A stretch of DNA of 64,000 nt from Fulvitalea axinellae (GTDB lineage Bacteria; Bacteroidota; Bacteroidia; Cytophagales; Cyclobacteriaceae), in the NCBI RefSeq assembly GCF_036492835.1, contig NZ_AP025318.1:62001-126000 (forward strand), written 5' to 3'. This document shows positions 17,315-26,604 of this stretch, one piece after another. The stretch's first letter is position 1. Every line of letters starts with the position of its first letter. The notes beneath the pieces are model-generated. The model did no database searches. It saw nothing but the letters and a program-made list of their open reading frames with translations, and was not told the DNA's origin. The position numbers and the translations under genes are program-made.

Positions 17315-19015
17315 ATGACTGATGAAATAAATAACGAAGAGAGGAAATCCCTCAACTTTTTGGAAGAGATCATCGAGGAGGATCTCAAGTCCAACGTGAA
17401 CAATGGCGAGGTGTATACCCGCTTTCCGCCCGAGCCGAACGGCTACCTGCACATCGGGCACACCAAAGCCATTTACATCAATTTCTCCACTGCCCAACGT
17501 TATGGCGGTAAAACAAACTTGCGTTTTGACGACACCAACCCGGTGAAAGAGGAAACCGAGTATGTTGAAGCCATCAAGAAGGATATTCAATGGTTGGGAT
17601 ACCAATGGGAGAAGGAGTGCTATACCTCGGATTATTTCGATCAGTTGTACGCCTGGGCCGTTGAGATCATCAAACTGGGCAAAGCCTATGTTGACGAGCA
17701 GACGCCTGCGCAAATCGCGGAGCAAAAAGGAACGCCTACCGAAGCCGGAAAACACAGTCCGTACCGTGACCGCCCGGTGGAAGAGAACTTGGAGCTTTTC
17801 GAGAAAATGAAGAATGGCGAGATGCCCGAGGGCGCTATGGTGCTCCGTGCCAAAATCGACATGACTTCGCCGAATATGCATATGCGTGACCCGATCATGT
17901 ACCGGATCATCGACGCGGCGCACCACCGTACTGGCGATAAGTGGAAAATCTACCCTATGTATGACTGGGCGCACGGACAGAGCGATTACATAGAGGGAAT
18001 CACGAACTCGATGTGTTCGTTGGAATTCAAGGTTCACCGTCCGCTTTACGACTGGTACCTTGACCAGATCTACGATCCGTCGAAGATTCGCCCTAAACAG
18101 CGTGAGTTCTCCCGCCTTAACCTGAACTATACCGTGATGAGTAAGCGTAAGTTGCTCAAGCTGGTTCAGGACGGCGTGGTAAACGGCTGGGACGATCCGC
18201 GTATGCCTACAATTTCTGCATTGCGCCGTCGTGGTTATACGCCAGAGTCGATTCTCGCTTTCTCGGAAAAAGTGGGAGTTACTCGTCGTGAGAATATTAT
18301 CGACCTGGGCTTGTTGGAATTCTGCGTTCGCGAGGATTTGAACAAGAAAGCCAACCGCGTATTCGGTGTGTTGGATCCGGTGAAAGTGGTTATCGACAAC
18401 TATCCGGAAGGTCAGAGCGAAATGTTGGAGTTGGAGAATAATCCTGAAGACGAAACCGCGGGCACGCGCCAGGTTCCGTTCGGAAGGGAACTCTACATCG
18501 AGCGCGACGACTTTAAGGAAGAGGCTCCGAACCGTAAGTATTTCCGTTTGGCCTTGAATAAGGAAGTTCGCCTGAAGGGCGGTTACATCATCAAGGGCGA
18601 AAGTGTGGAGAAAGACGAGGATGGAAACATCACCGTTATTCACTGTACTTATGACGCCGACTCGAAATCGGGAAGCGGAACCGAGGCCAGCATGCGTAAG
18701 GTGAAAGGCACCCTGCACTGGGTAAGCGCCGAGCACGCCGTGGACGCCGAAGTACGTATCTACGACCGTTTGTTTATGGATGAGGCTCCGGACGGACACA
18801 AGGACAAGGATTATATGGAATTCCTGAATCCGGATTCTTTGAAAACCGTTCACGCCAAGGTTGAGCCTTCGTTGAAAGAGGCTCCGGCGTATGAGCAGTT
18901 CCAGTTCCAGCGTTTGGGTTATTTCAATATTGACCCGGATACTACGGAAGACAGATTGATCTTTAACCGTACGGTGACTTTGAAAGACTCATGGGCTAAA
19001 AAGCAGAACAAGTAA
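17315..19015 (+). CDS. glnS: glutaminyl-tRNA synthetase
   Basis: Charges tRNA-Gln with glutamine, cytoplasmic. The 566-residue protein has the class I HIGH-type motif in FPPEPNGYLHIGHTKAIYIN (about 30-50), the GlnRS-specific RFDDTNP segment, the KMSKS counterpart VMSKRKL near residue 275, and the C-terminal two-barrel anticodon-binding region. Length is normal for GlnRS. It is monocistronic, with its own promoter and a strong terminator. Confidence 0.98.
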   Translation: MTDEINNEERKSLNFLEEIIEEDLKSNVNNGEVYTRFPPEPNGYLHIGHTKAIYINFSTAQRYGGKTNLRFDDTNPVKEETEYVEAIKKDIQWLGYQWEKECYTSDYFDQLYAWAVEIIKLGKAYVDEQTPAQIAEQKGTPTEAGKHSPYRDRPVEENLELFEKMKNGEMPEGAMVLRAKIDMTSPNMHMRDPIMYRIIDAAHHRTGDKWKIYPMYDWAHGQSDYIEGITNSMCSLEFKVHRPLYDWYLDQIYDPSKIRPKQREFSRLNLNYTVMSKRKLLKLVQDGVVNGWDDPRMPTISALRRRGYTPESILAFSEKVGVTRRENIIDLGLLEFCVREDLNKKANRVFGVLDPVKVVIDNYPEGQSEMLELENNPEDETAGTRQVPFGRELYIERDDFKEEAPNRKYFRLALNKEVRLKGGYIIKGESVEKDEDGNITVIHCTYDADSKSGSGTEASMRKVKGTLHWVSAEHAVDAEVRIYDRLFMDEAPDGHKDKDYMEFLNPDSLKTVHAKVEPSLKEAPAYEQFQFQRLGYFNIDPDTTEDRLIFNRTVTLKDSWAKKQNK

Positions 19016-19083
19016 TATGAGGCTATATGTGTTTCATTCTATTGAGAACGCATATTGATTCAAATTCATAAATAAGGAAATAG

Positions 19084-19109
19084 AAAAGGAGCTTCGGCTC
19101 CTTTTTTTG
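19084..19109 (+). terminator. rho-independent terminator of glnS
   Basis: Stem AAAAGGAGC / GCTCCTTTT closed by a TTCG tetraloop, followed by a T-run (19102-19108). Textbook terminator 68 bp after the glnS stop. Confidence 0.9.
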
Positions 19110-19140
19110 TTGATTTTTTGCCCTGTAGAAGAAAGCGAAG

Positions 19141-20778
19141 CTATATCGGTCCGCTTTGCGAGAATAGAAAATTTGGGGAAAATACAAATTCGTCGGAAAG
19201 AGAAAAGTCTTCGCCGGGAAAGAGTATGGGGACGGTTTCGTCCGCGTGTCTTAGCGGTTGGTCCGGGAAAAAGCTTTCTTCCGGTATAGTCGAATTTGGT
19301 CCGAATGTCTCCTGTCTGGCCGTGTGTTCGTCTTCTCGATACCTAGCCCGCTCTTCCCGGAATCCTTTGTAAGTGTCGCTGGTTTTCAAATCGTAAAGGT
19401 CCTGAACGGGAGCGTCCAGATTCGCCGGAACCATATAGAAAGTCTCATCCGTGGCGGGTTGCCCTAGATTTCTCAAACCTCTTATCCTACCGGCCAGCGA
19501 ACTTTGCGGTTGGGAAGCTCTTGTGGTCACGGTCACTCTTTCTTTAAAAAGAAGCTCTTTCTCTTCACGGGTCAAGATGATATCGTCTTCGGCGCGTTTG
19601 AGCGGATCGCTCTCTACATCATAAGTAGCGGACGCACTTGGAGGGCTGTAGTTTTTTGAGTTCCAAGTTTGTCTCGCGTCCAATAGCCGAGCCCATTTTC
19701 TGGTGCCGAGGCTCACTTCTTCCCGCAAGGGATTCTCAAAATCTTTGGCGACTGATTCCTCCTCGGCGTCAAGCCACGGGCTATGCGCCGGGTCCGAATA
19801 TCGACTTCTGTTTTGGAGGGAAGAAACCATTCCCCGCTGTGCTTTTGAGGCGTGCTTCAGCATTCGGCCTAATAATACGAATGACGGTTCGGGAAGCACG
19901 TGTCCGGTTCTGGCTTTGGATCTATCCTCAGAGACGGCTTCTCCTAATTCGCTCCAATCGTTTTGTGTGGTTTGCGCCCCGGGCAGTGTGTGCGTGGCTT
20001 GCGGGCTCCAGTATTCGTCAAACACTCCGAAGGCGTTTTCGGAAATATTGCAGGGCCAGTATATTTGGCTGGAACAGTTTTTTCCTTTCGGTTCCGATTT
20101 CGGGCGGATGGCGTCTCTCTCAAAATGAATGGAAGGAATCCGTTCCTGGTGCGGACTTATCGTGACGGAGTGGGAACCGTTGCTGATTTCTCTAAGAAGC
20201 GCCGTTCCCGTTTTGGTCAGCAGAAGTTTGGAGACACGGGCCATCACTCCGGTCCGGAATCCGGGAAGCTCTTTGGCGAAAAGCCCGGCACTCTGTTTCG
20301 GATTGACCTTGAACGGCCCGCGGCCTTGGAGCAGATGTTGCCACAAGCCTCGGGTATCGAACTGAGCTTCCTGTTCGCTTAGCGTGGGAGCGGATTGCTT
20401 CTTTTTGATCATTTCCGCTATCAGCCTTTCCCTTTCGTCCTCGATTTGTTGGGCGAAAGACATCATTGTAGCTTGGTCTTCCCTTACTCGCTGAAACTCA
20501 AAAGCGTTGGCCGTTAAGTAGCGGTATGTCCGGTTTTCGGCCAGATGTAACGTGCGGAGGCGCTCTTGGTTCGTTTCCTGACTTTCTCCTCTTAGGCTGG
20601 AATAAAGGTCCAGCAGCGCTCCGATTACCCGCAGGTGATCGTCGTTTTGTGAAGCGTCCCCGTCGGTGTCTTGTGGAATTCGGGAAAGGAGTTCCTTTTT
20701 CGACCATAGCGCCTGAATCGCCTGTGGCTTCGGCGTAGCCCGGTTTTGATGGCGATGACGGATTGTTTGCTTGAACAT
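19141..20778 (-). CDS. M91-like pseudo-peptidase with N-terminal helical domain (effector-like)
   Basis: 545 residues, no signal peptide or membrane segment. Residues about 17-120 form a helical domain (IQALWSKKEL ... SFAQQIEDERERLIAEM) that aligns with the N-terminal part of the divergent neighbour. Residues about 180-385 resemble peptidase family M91 (type III effector NleD): a KTGTALLREI segment, SHSVTISP, then PEPSFVLLGRMLKHASKAQRG where active enzymes have HExxH, and the downstream EEESVAKDFENPLREEVSLGTRKWARL region echoing the EE..V..EN.lR.E...R..Y pattern. The first His and the Glu of HExxH are replaced (RMLKH), so the site should be dead. The C-terminal 160 residues are low-complexity and charged. 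Function unknown; an injected effector or a scaffold is possible. Confidence 0.7.
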   Translation of the reverse strand: MFKQTIRHRHQNRATPKPQAIQALWSKKELLSRIPQDTDGDASQNDDHLRVIGALLDLYSSLRGESQETNQERLRTLHLAENRTYRYLTANAFEFQRVREDQATMMSFAQQIEDERERLIAEMIKKKQSAPTLSEQEAQFDTRGLWQHLLQGRGPFKVNPKQSAGLFAKELPGFRTGVMARVSKLLLTKTGTALLREISNGSHSVTISPHQERIPSIHFERDAIRPKSEPKGKNCSSQIYWPCNISENAFGVFDEYWSPQATHTLPGAQTTQNDWSELGEAVSEDRSKARTGHVLPEPSFVLLGRMLKHASKAQRGMVSSLQNRSRYSDPAHSPWLDAEEESVAKDFENPLREEVSLGTRKWARLLDARQTWNSKNYSPPSASATYDVESDPLKRAEDDIILTREEKELLFKERVTVTTRASQPQSSLAGRIRGLRNLGQPATDETFYMVPANLDAPVQDLYDLKTSDTYKGFREERARYREDEHTARQETFGPNSTIPEESFFPDQPLRHADETVPILFPGEDFSLSDEFVFSPNFLFSQSGPI

Positions 20779-20851
20779 GCGGAGTGGATGATGCCGTGAC
20801 CGCTTCCCGTGGCCACGTTTGCGCTATTTTTGCCGTATTCTTAAAATCATA

Positions 20852-22111
20852 ATGGCTCGGGTATTGTTTTGCCCTTTGGGACCATTGGGAAAAAGGCTAG
20901 TTCGGAGCGTCAACGTGTTTATCCATAAGCGAAATATTCGGAACAGAGAGCAGAATACGGGAGCTTCGTCGGGAGTGTCCTTGGATCCGCCGTCCGGTTT
21001 TTCGCAACCGGTGCAGGCGATGATGACGGGAGCGGAATTCAAGGAACGGATGAAGGATTCCGGTTTTCATAATCTTGGCCATGTCGAACGGCTATTGAAC
21101 GTTTACAATGGTTTTTCGGGAGAAATGGAAAAGCCGGATTGGGGAAGGCACCATTTCGCTCTATATATTTTAGAAGAACTCAAAAAGAGTTGTAAAGAAT
21201 GGCTCGCTAGTTTTTATGTAATGGAAACCCGCACGGGATATTCGCCTGTAATGAAATCGGTTGCGATGCTTCTGGATGATATCAGGGAAGAAAAAGCCAA
21301 GTTGATAGGGATAATGGGATCCAGCGGAATTTCCCTTTTTGGTGATGACGCCTTCAGCAGGCAGTTTCCCGAGGTATCGTCCGTAATGGCGAATACGTTT
21401 CAGGTATTGTGGGACGATGTCTCCAGTGTATTGAAATTCAGATCAAACGATTTGAGCGAGGAGGGGCTAGAGAAAGCCAAAAACGAGTTTTTTGCGGACC
21501 TCCATTCCATTATGGTTCCGATAGGCGGGGCGGCTTTGGTTTCCCGGGCATTGGCTATGGTGGGCATTAGGAGTATTCCTGGGCAGGAACATCAGTTGCC
21601 GGTTTATTTTATGAGTCAGCGAGAGTCCGACGACCAGCCGATCACTAAAGTGTATCAGGAGCTGAGCAAACGTATGGCGATGGGGCTTCCGCACGATCTT
21701 TCGCACGGAATGTTTTGGGGACTTACGGATCCGGTTTGGTTTGAGCAAAAGAGGCGAAAAGAGCGGGCCCTGGTTCCTTATACTCCCGAAATTAACCTTG
21801 CTGTGGCGTTCAGCAGGTTGTTGACACTGGGCGAAGGCCACGGACTGGAACGGATGAAAAGCGTTTCCGAAGTAGACGAGGCCTCGTTTAGGCATTATGC
21901 GGGCTGGCCGGAGAGAGTGTATACAAAAGGTTTTGTGAGGGAAGACATCAACGATTTTACGGATTTGGCGGACGATGCTTCTAGGCTTAGCTACGAAATG
22001 AGTTCGGAAAGCGAATCCGTGGATTCTACCGAGGAGCCTGGCGATTTTAGTATGCATTTCATTAAGCCTAACACCGAACTTAGCGGTGAGGAGATGGAAT
22101 CTGAGTTGTAA
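20852..22111 (+). CDS. M91-like pseudo-peptidase, paralogue of the divergent neighbour
   Basis: 419 residues from the ATG at 20852 (a TTG at 20819 in frame is less likely). The segment PVQAMMTGAEFKERM through MKSVAMLLDDIREEKAKLIG aligns with the N-terminal domain of the divergent gene, including the pattern of LLxxY and RExxxxLI. Later segments (ADLHSIMVPIGGAALVSRAL, then PEINLAVAFSRLLTLGEGHG, then REDINDFTDLADDASRLSYE) follow the order of M91 motifs, but no HExxH is present, so no zinc-protease activity is expected. The C-terminus is acidic and Ser/Glu-rich. The promoters of both genes must lie within the 73-bp gap. Function unknown; the M91 assignment is weaker than for its neighbour. Confidence 0.6.
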   Translation: MARVLFCPLGPLGKRLVRSVNVFIHKRNIRNREQNTGASSGVSLDPPSGFSQPVQAMMTGAEFKERMKDSGFHNLGHVERLLNVYNGFSGEMEKPDWGRHHFALYILEELKKSCKEWLASFYVMETRTGYSPVMKSVAMLLDDIREEKAKLIGIMGSSGISLFGDDAFSRQFPEVSSVMANTFQVLWDDVSSVLKFRSNDLSEEGLEKAKNEFFADLHSIMVPIGGAALVSRALAMVGIRSIPGQEHQLPVYFMSQRESDDQPITKVYQELSKRMAMGLPHDLSHGMFWGLTDPVWFEQKRRKERALVPYTPEINLAVAFSRLLTLGEGHGLERMKSVSEVDEASFRHYAGWPERVYTKGFVREDINDFTDLADDASRLSYEMSSESESVDSTEEPGDFSMHFIKPNTELSGEEMESEL

Positions 22112-22223
22112 TCTGATATCGGTACAAATTCAGATCGTCAATTGGGCTCAGGTAATTTCTTTAGGGATTATTCCGCCTAATGTTTTCAAACAGGCCGAAA
22201 TGGTAAACAAAGACGAAACTCGG

Positions 22224-22247
22224 CGCAATATTAATCGTTATATTGCG
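22224..22247. promoter_or_regulatory. dyad symmetric operator-like site
   Basis: Perfect 8-bp inverted repeat CGCAATAT (22224-22231) and ATATTGCG (22240-22247) with an 8-bp centre, 27 bp upstream of the Cys-rich small protein start. The arm length and spacing suit a dimeric repressor of the ArsR or MarR type; the regulator is not identifiable here. Confidence 0.5.
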
Positions 22248-22274
22248 ATGTGATTTATAGCCACTAACAATTCG

Positions 22275-22625
22275 GTGAAGAAGAAAAGCCAACATATCGC
22301 CTTAATCCTGTGCTGCGCCCTTGTGTTTCTTGTACAAGGTCTCGGTTTTGGCCATGAGGAAGATTGCTGTTCGGGACAATCCGGGGCGCCTTGTTGCCTT
22401 CCGCTTCCGGTTTCTAAGCTTGGATGTGGCGGTAGCTACGGCTGTTCGTGCTTTTCGATACACCGAAGCCGGTCGGATTTTTTTAACGATAGGCAGACGG
22501 CTTATATCCTGGCTCTGGCTCTTATGCGCCTGTCGGAAAAGCCCTCAAGAGCGAATTACACATGCGGTTTTTATCCGAAGGCAGACGGATCGCTTCTCCA
22601 AAAGATCTGCCGAATGTTGATCTGA
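22275..22625 (+). CDS. small Cys-rich secreted protein, unknown function
   Basis: 116 residues starting with GTG. A signal peptide is plausible (MKKKSQHIALILCCALVFLVQGLGFG), followed by HEEDCCSGQSGAPCC and further cysteines up to about residue 59, then a region with no recognised domain. The Cys/His content suggests metal binding or disulfides, but no family is recognised. Support for a real gene: the signal peptide, an operator-like dyad upstream and a hairpin 22 bp after the stop. The second half reads poorly, so a frameshift or a spurious frame remains possible. Confidence 0.4.
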   Translation: MKKKSQHIALILCCALVFLVQGLGFGHEEDCCSGQSGAPCCLPLPVSKLGCGGSYGCSCFSIHRSRSDFFNDRQTAYILALALMRLSEKPSRANYTCGFYPKADGSLLQKICRMLI

Positions 22626-22647
22626 GTTCTTCCCACCCCAATGCTTT

Positions 22648-22662
22648 GCCCGCTAAGCGGGC
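22648..22662 (+). terminator. possible terminator hairpin
   Basis: GCCCGC-TAA-GCGGGC, a perfect 6-bp GC-rich stem with a 3-nt loop, 22 bp after the stop of the Cys-rich small protein and followed by a short GGTTT. Weak T-run. Confidence 0.35.
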
Positions 22663-22815
22663 GGTTTCCGTAACGATTTTCCCCGTGTTTGAATAATCGT
22701 GGATGCGTATTCTCGTTTCCGAGATGTGCCCGCGCGTGTTCATATGGACGAATTTCGGTATGGGGTAATGATTAATCTCCGGTGCGGATTCGCGTATCCG
22801 GAAAAATACCTGATT

Positions 22816-24177
22816 GTGAAAAATAATAATGTTGAGAATGAATCGGTGATCTACCGGATGGTGAAACTCGCGTTGCCGATTATGGGCATGTCCGTGTTTC
22901 AGCTCGTGTATAATTTTACCGATATGGTTTGGGTGGGAAAAATCGGAAGCCCCGCCGTGACGGCCATCGGAACAGTCGGTTTCCTGATAGGCATGTGTTT
23001 GGCTATTGCCTCCATGGTCAATTCCGGAACGGGCGTAAAGGTATCTCACGCCGTAGGGGCTGAAGACCGTCGCTTGGCCGGCGAATACATAACGGTGGGC
23101 ATGGCCGGAATGGCGTTAATCGGATTGGCTTCGGCCGCGGGGCTTTACCTGTTTCCCGATGAGCTTATCGGTTTTTTCGGTTTGCGAGACCAGTCCGTAG
23201 TGGAGATGGCGTACGGATATCTGTCATTGGCGCTGTGGGGTATTCCGCTGTCGCTGAGCAATATACTGTTTACTTCCGCCTTTAATTCCCATGGGCTTAC
23301 CAAAGTCAGCTTCAAGATAAATGTGGTGGGCACTGTACTGAATTTGTTGCTGGATCCCTTGCTGATTTTCCAGTTTGGAATGGGAGTGAAGGGCGCCGCG
23401 TTGGCTACGGTATTGTCGCACGGGATTGTGTTTCTCGGGTTTGTTTTCAGAGTGGCAAACAAAAAAGAGGTGCCGTTTTGCGGTTACGGGAACTTGCTTG
23501 GAAAAGTTCCGGCTATCCTAAAACTCGGCGTACCGATAGGCGTACAGCGAATCACGTTTATGTCTGTTTCGGTATTGTTGGCCAAGATTATAGTGGAATG
23601 GGGCGATACTGGAATAGCCGTGCAGAAGATCGGCGTACAGCTTGAGGCCCTGACGTATATGGCCATTTGGGGCCTTATGTCGGCGATATCGATTTTGATC
23701 GGACAAAGTTACGGGGCCAAAGATTTCGGAAAAGTCCGCGAAACTTATGTGGCCGGATTGAAGCTGGCTGGGGTTATATCATTCTTTTCCAGCGCCATGT
23801 TTATCATCTTTCCGGGATTCCTGTTCCGGATATTCGTTTCCGAGCCCGAAAGCGTGGCTATGGGTGCGGATTATCTCAGGATTTTGGGTGTGTCGCAACT
23901 GTTTATGAGTGTGGAATACACCTCAGCCGGAGCTTTTAACGCCTTGGGCAAAAGCTATATCAATGCCACGGTAAGCGTAATATTTACCGTAGCCCGGCTT
24001 CCGTTGGCCATTTTCCTGAGCCAGAATATGGGCTGGGGACTCAACGGCGTTTGGTGGAGCATCTCCATCAGCAGTATCGTAAAGGGAACAACCTTGCTGA
24101 TATTGTTCTTTAATGAATTGAAAAGGATTGAGAAAAAAGGGAGCGCTTCGGCGGAACCGGCGACTGTGTCGCTTTAA
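22816..24177 (+). CDS. MATE-family multidrug efflux transporter
   Basis: Inner-membrane exporter, cation-coupled, of the MATE/NorM/DinF superfamily. About 12 hydrophobic segments are visible, with the family motifs LALPIMGMSVFQLVYNFTDM near the start, GTGVKVSHAVGA, and the repeated half beginning near ILKLGVPIGVQR. The frame extends up to 22699, but the first residues there look nothing like a MATE protein; the GTG at 22816 gives 453 residues, the usual family length, and is preferred (a GTG start is uncertain). The glutathione synthase gene follows after 42 bp, so co-transcription is possible. Confidence 0.92.
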   Translation: MKNNNVENESVIYRMVKLALPIMGMSVFQLVYNFTDMVWVGKIGSPAVTAIGTVGFLIGMCLAIASMVNSGTGVKVSHAVGAEDRRLAGEYITVGMAGMALIGLASAAGLYLFPDELIGFFGLRDQSVVEMAYGYLSLALWGIPLSLSNILFTSAFNSHGLTKVSFKINVVGTVLNLLLDPLLIFQFGMGVKGAALATVLSHGIVFLGFVFRVANKKEVPFCGYGNLLGKVPAILKLGVPIGVQRITFMSVSVLLAKIIVEWGDTGIAVQKIGVQLEALTYMAIWGLMSAISILIGQSYGAKDFGKVRETYVAGLKLAGVISFFSSAMFIIFPGFLFRIFVSEPESVAMGADYLRILGVSQLFMSVEYTSAGAFNALGKSYINATVSVIFTVARLPLAIFLSQNMGWGLNGVWWSISISSIVKGTTLLILFFNELKRIEKKGSASAEPATVSL

Positions 24178-24219
24178 GGTGGCCGGAAATTTTTACCCTA
24201 AACAGATTTCGGAATTAAG

Positions 24220-26553
24220 ATGAAAAACATAAAGAATATTTTCGGGGATTTGGATTTCGCCTCTTTCGGCGACAGCATGTTGCGCGGCGAGTTTGGTCTG
24301 GAAAGGGAAAACGTAAGGGTGGACGCCGAGGGCCGGATGGCCAAGACGCCGCACCCGCAGGTGTTCGGCAACAAAAACCGTCATCCGTACATAACCACCG
24401 ACTTCTCGGAGAGCCAAGTGGAGATGGTGACTCCCAAGCAAGACAGCATCGACGAGGCTTACGACTTTTTGCGAGTGCTCAACGATCTGTTTTACGAAAA
24501 TGTAAAAGACGAATTCCTTTGGCCGCAGAGCATGCCTCCGGTTTTGCCGAAAGGAAGCGACATTCCAATAGCCAAATACGGCGAGGAAGGCAAAGACAAA
24601 GAGGAATACCGGGAATATCTGAGTAAGATGTACGGTAGCCAGATGCAGATGATATCGGGAACACATTTTAATTTCTCGTTGCCCGATTCGTTGTTGAGAA
24701 GACTCTTCGCTGAGCAAAAAACATTTTCAGAGTTCGAGGCATTCAAGGAGCAGGTTTACCTGAAGATGATCCGGAACTTTCTGCGTGACCGCTGGCTTTT
24801 GCTCTTAATCAACGGGGCCAGCCCGGTAATCCACGAGACTTTCGAAGGCTGTTGTCTGAGGATCACATGTCCGGTAGAAAACGGCGTACATTCCTGTAAG
24901 CAATCGCTTTCGATGCGCTCAAGCCCGTTCGGGTATACGAACCGCAAGAACGTGATCATCGATTATGCGTCGGTCGATTCATATAACAACTCTGTGGAGA
25001 GGCTGATACAAAGGGATTTCATTAGTCTTGAGAAAGAAATCTATTTGCCGATAAGGCTAAAATTCAGGGAAGAAAACGGCAAGAAAGTCGTGTCGCATAT
25101 CGAGGTCCGGATTTTGGATCTGGATCCGCTTAGTCCGCTGGGCGTGTCTAAAGACGTTTTGCGTTTTACGCACCTGTTCCTGCTCTACGGCCTGATGCGG
25201 GAGGAGCAGACGCCTTTCGACACTTTCCAACAGCTCAGGGCGCACAAAAACCAATATCTGGCTTCCGTAAACGGAATGGTTCCGGAGTTTTTGCTTACCG
25301 ACGAATTCGCGAAGACCGTAACCATAGCCGAGCTTTCGAAAAGGATAATCGGACGGATGGAAAGCACTGTGGGATTCCTGCTTGCAAGCGACGCTACTTA
25401 CAAAAAGGCGATGGAAAAGGCCAAGCTACAGGTGGAGAACCCAACCGAGCGTTTGGCTTACAAAGTAAGGGAAGGCATCCACGAGAAAGGTTTTGTAGAG
25501 TTTCATATGGACTTGGCCCGCAAATCCCGGGAGAAGAGCCTGGAACAGGCCTTCCGTTTCCACGGCAAGGAGGATATGGAGCTTTCCACCCAATTGCTGA
25601 TGAAAGAGGCCGTGCTCCGCGGCGTAAACGTGGAGATCATGGACCGGGAGGAAAACTTCCTGCGCCTGTACCGAGGCGACAAGGAGGAATACGTGATTCA
25701 GGCCACAAAGACGTCGCTTGACACGTACAGCGGCGTGCTGAAAATGGAGAACAAGACCGTAACCAAAGATATCTTGGCCCGTGCCGGCGTAACCGTGCCC
25801 GGTGGCGCCAGCTATTCCGACGCGGAGTGGGCAAAATCGGATTTTCCGCTGTTTCAGGGAAGAGCTGTAGTTGTAAAGCCAAAATCGACAAACTTCGGTC
25901 TGGGAATCACCATTCTGAAAGAAAACGAGGACCAAGCGGTCTACGACCGTGCGGTGGAGATAGCTTTCTCATTCGATAAAAGCGTATTGGTGGAAGAATT
26001 CGCCGAAGGCAACGAATACAGGATTTTCGTAATCGGAGACGAAGTCGTAGGCATTTTGCGGCGGGTTCCTGCCAATGTGACCGGCGACGGAACCAAGACG
26101 ATCAGGCAGTTGGTGGAAATCAAGAACCAAGACCCGCTCCGCGGAAAAGGCTACCGGACGCCACTAGAGAAAATCGATTTGGGCGAAGCCGAAGCTATGT
26201 TTTTGGCGGGGCAAGGCTACGATTTCGAGACGGTTCCGGATGCGGGGCAAACGGTCTACTTACGGGAGAATTCGAATATCAGTACCGGAGGCGATAGCGT
26301 GGATTACACAGACGATATTCCGCAATCGTATAAAGACATCGCCGTACAGTCCACAAAAGCGATGGGTGTGCAAATCACTGGGCTGGATATGATTATCAAG
26401 GATATAAAGGAAGAGGCCACGCCCGATAATTATTCGATTATCGAGATGAATTTCAACCCGGCGATCCATATTCACTGTTTTCCTTTTGTGGGAAAAAACA
26501 GAAAGCTCAACGCCAAAATCCTCGACGCTTTGGGTTACGGATTCGAAAAGTAA
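24220..26553 (+). CDS. gshF: bifunctional glutamate-cysteine ligase/glutathione synthetase
   Basis: Single polypeptide that makes glutathione from Glu, Cys and Gly with two ATP. 777 residues, the usual GshF length. The N-terminal part (to about 450) is a glutamate-cysteine ligase with GEFGLERENVRVD, ITTDFSESQVEMVTP and GTHFNFSLP; the C-terminal part is an ATP-grasp ligase with FPLFQGRAVVVKPKSTNFGLG, FVIGDEVVGILRRVPANVTG and the metal-binding IIEMNFNPAI near the end. Cytoplasmic. It is followed by a strong terminator and lies 42 bp after the MATE exporter gene. Confidence 0.97.
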   Translation: MKNIKNIFGDLDFASFGDSMLRGEFGLERENVRVDAEGRMAKTPHPQVFGNKNRHPYITTDFSESQVEMVTPKQDSIDEAYDFLRVLNDLFYENVKDEFLWPQSMPPVLPKGSDIPIAKYGEEGKDKEEYREYLSKMYGSQMQMISGTHFNFSLPDSLLRRLFAEQKTFSEFEAFKEQVYLKMIRNFLRDRWLLLLINGASPVIHETFEGCCLRITCPVENGVHSCKQSLSMRSSPFGYTNRKNVIIDYASVDSYNNSVERLIQRDFISLEKEIYLPIRLKFREENGKKVVSHIEVRILDLDPLSPLGVSKDVLRFTHLFLLYGLMREEQTPFDTFQQLRAHKNQYLASVNGMVPEFLLTDEFAKTVTIAELSKRIIGRMESTVGFLLASDATYKKAMEKAKLQVENPTERLAYKVREGIHEKGFVEFHMDLARKSREKSLEQAFRFHGKEDMELSTQLLMKEAVLRGVNVEIMDREENFLRLYRGDKEEYVIQATKTSLDTYSGVLKMENKTVTKDILARAGVTVPGGASYSDAEWAKSDFPLFQGRAVVVKPKSTNFGLGITILKENEDQAVYDRAVEIAFSFDKSVLVEEFAEGNEYRIFVIGDEVVGILRRVPANVTGDGTKTIRQLVEIKNQDPLRGKGYRTPLEKIDLGEAEAMFLAGQGYDFETVPDAGQTVYLRENSNISTGGDSVDYTDDIPQSYKDIAVQSTKAMGVQITGLDMIIKDIKEEATPDNYSIIEMNFNPAIHIHCFPFVGKNRKLNAKILDALGYGFEK

Positions 26554-26576
26554 GACACTGAAATATTTGAAAAAGG

Positions 26577-26603
26577 AAAGGAGCCCGGGCAGGCTCCTTT
26601 TTT
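26577..26603 (+). terminator. rho-independent terminator of gshF
   Basis: Perfect 9-bp stem AAAGGAGCC / GGCTCCTTT with a 6-nt loop and a continuing T-run to 26603. Confidence 0.9.
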
Positions 26604-26604
26604 C

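Noticed and set aside
17183-18853. long minus-strand frame opposite glnS
   Set aside because: Mirror of the well-supported glnS gene; translated sequence has no domain and no start context.
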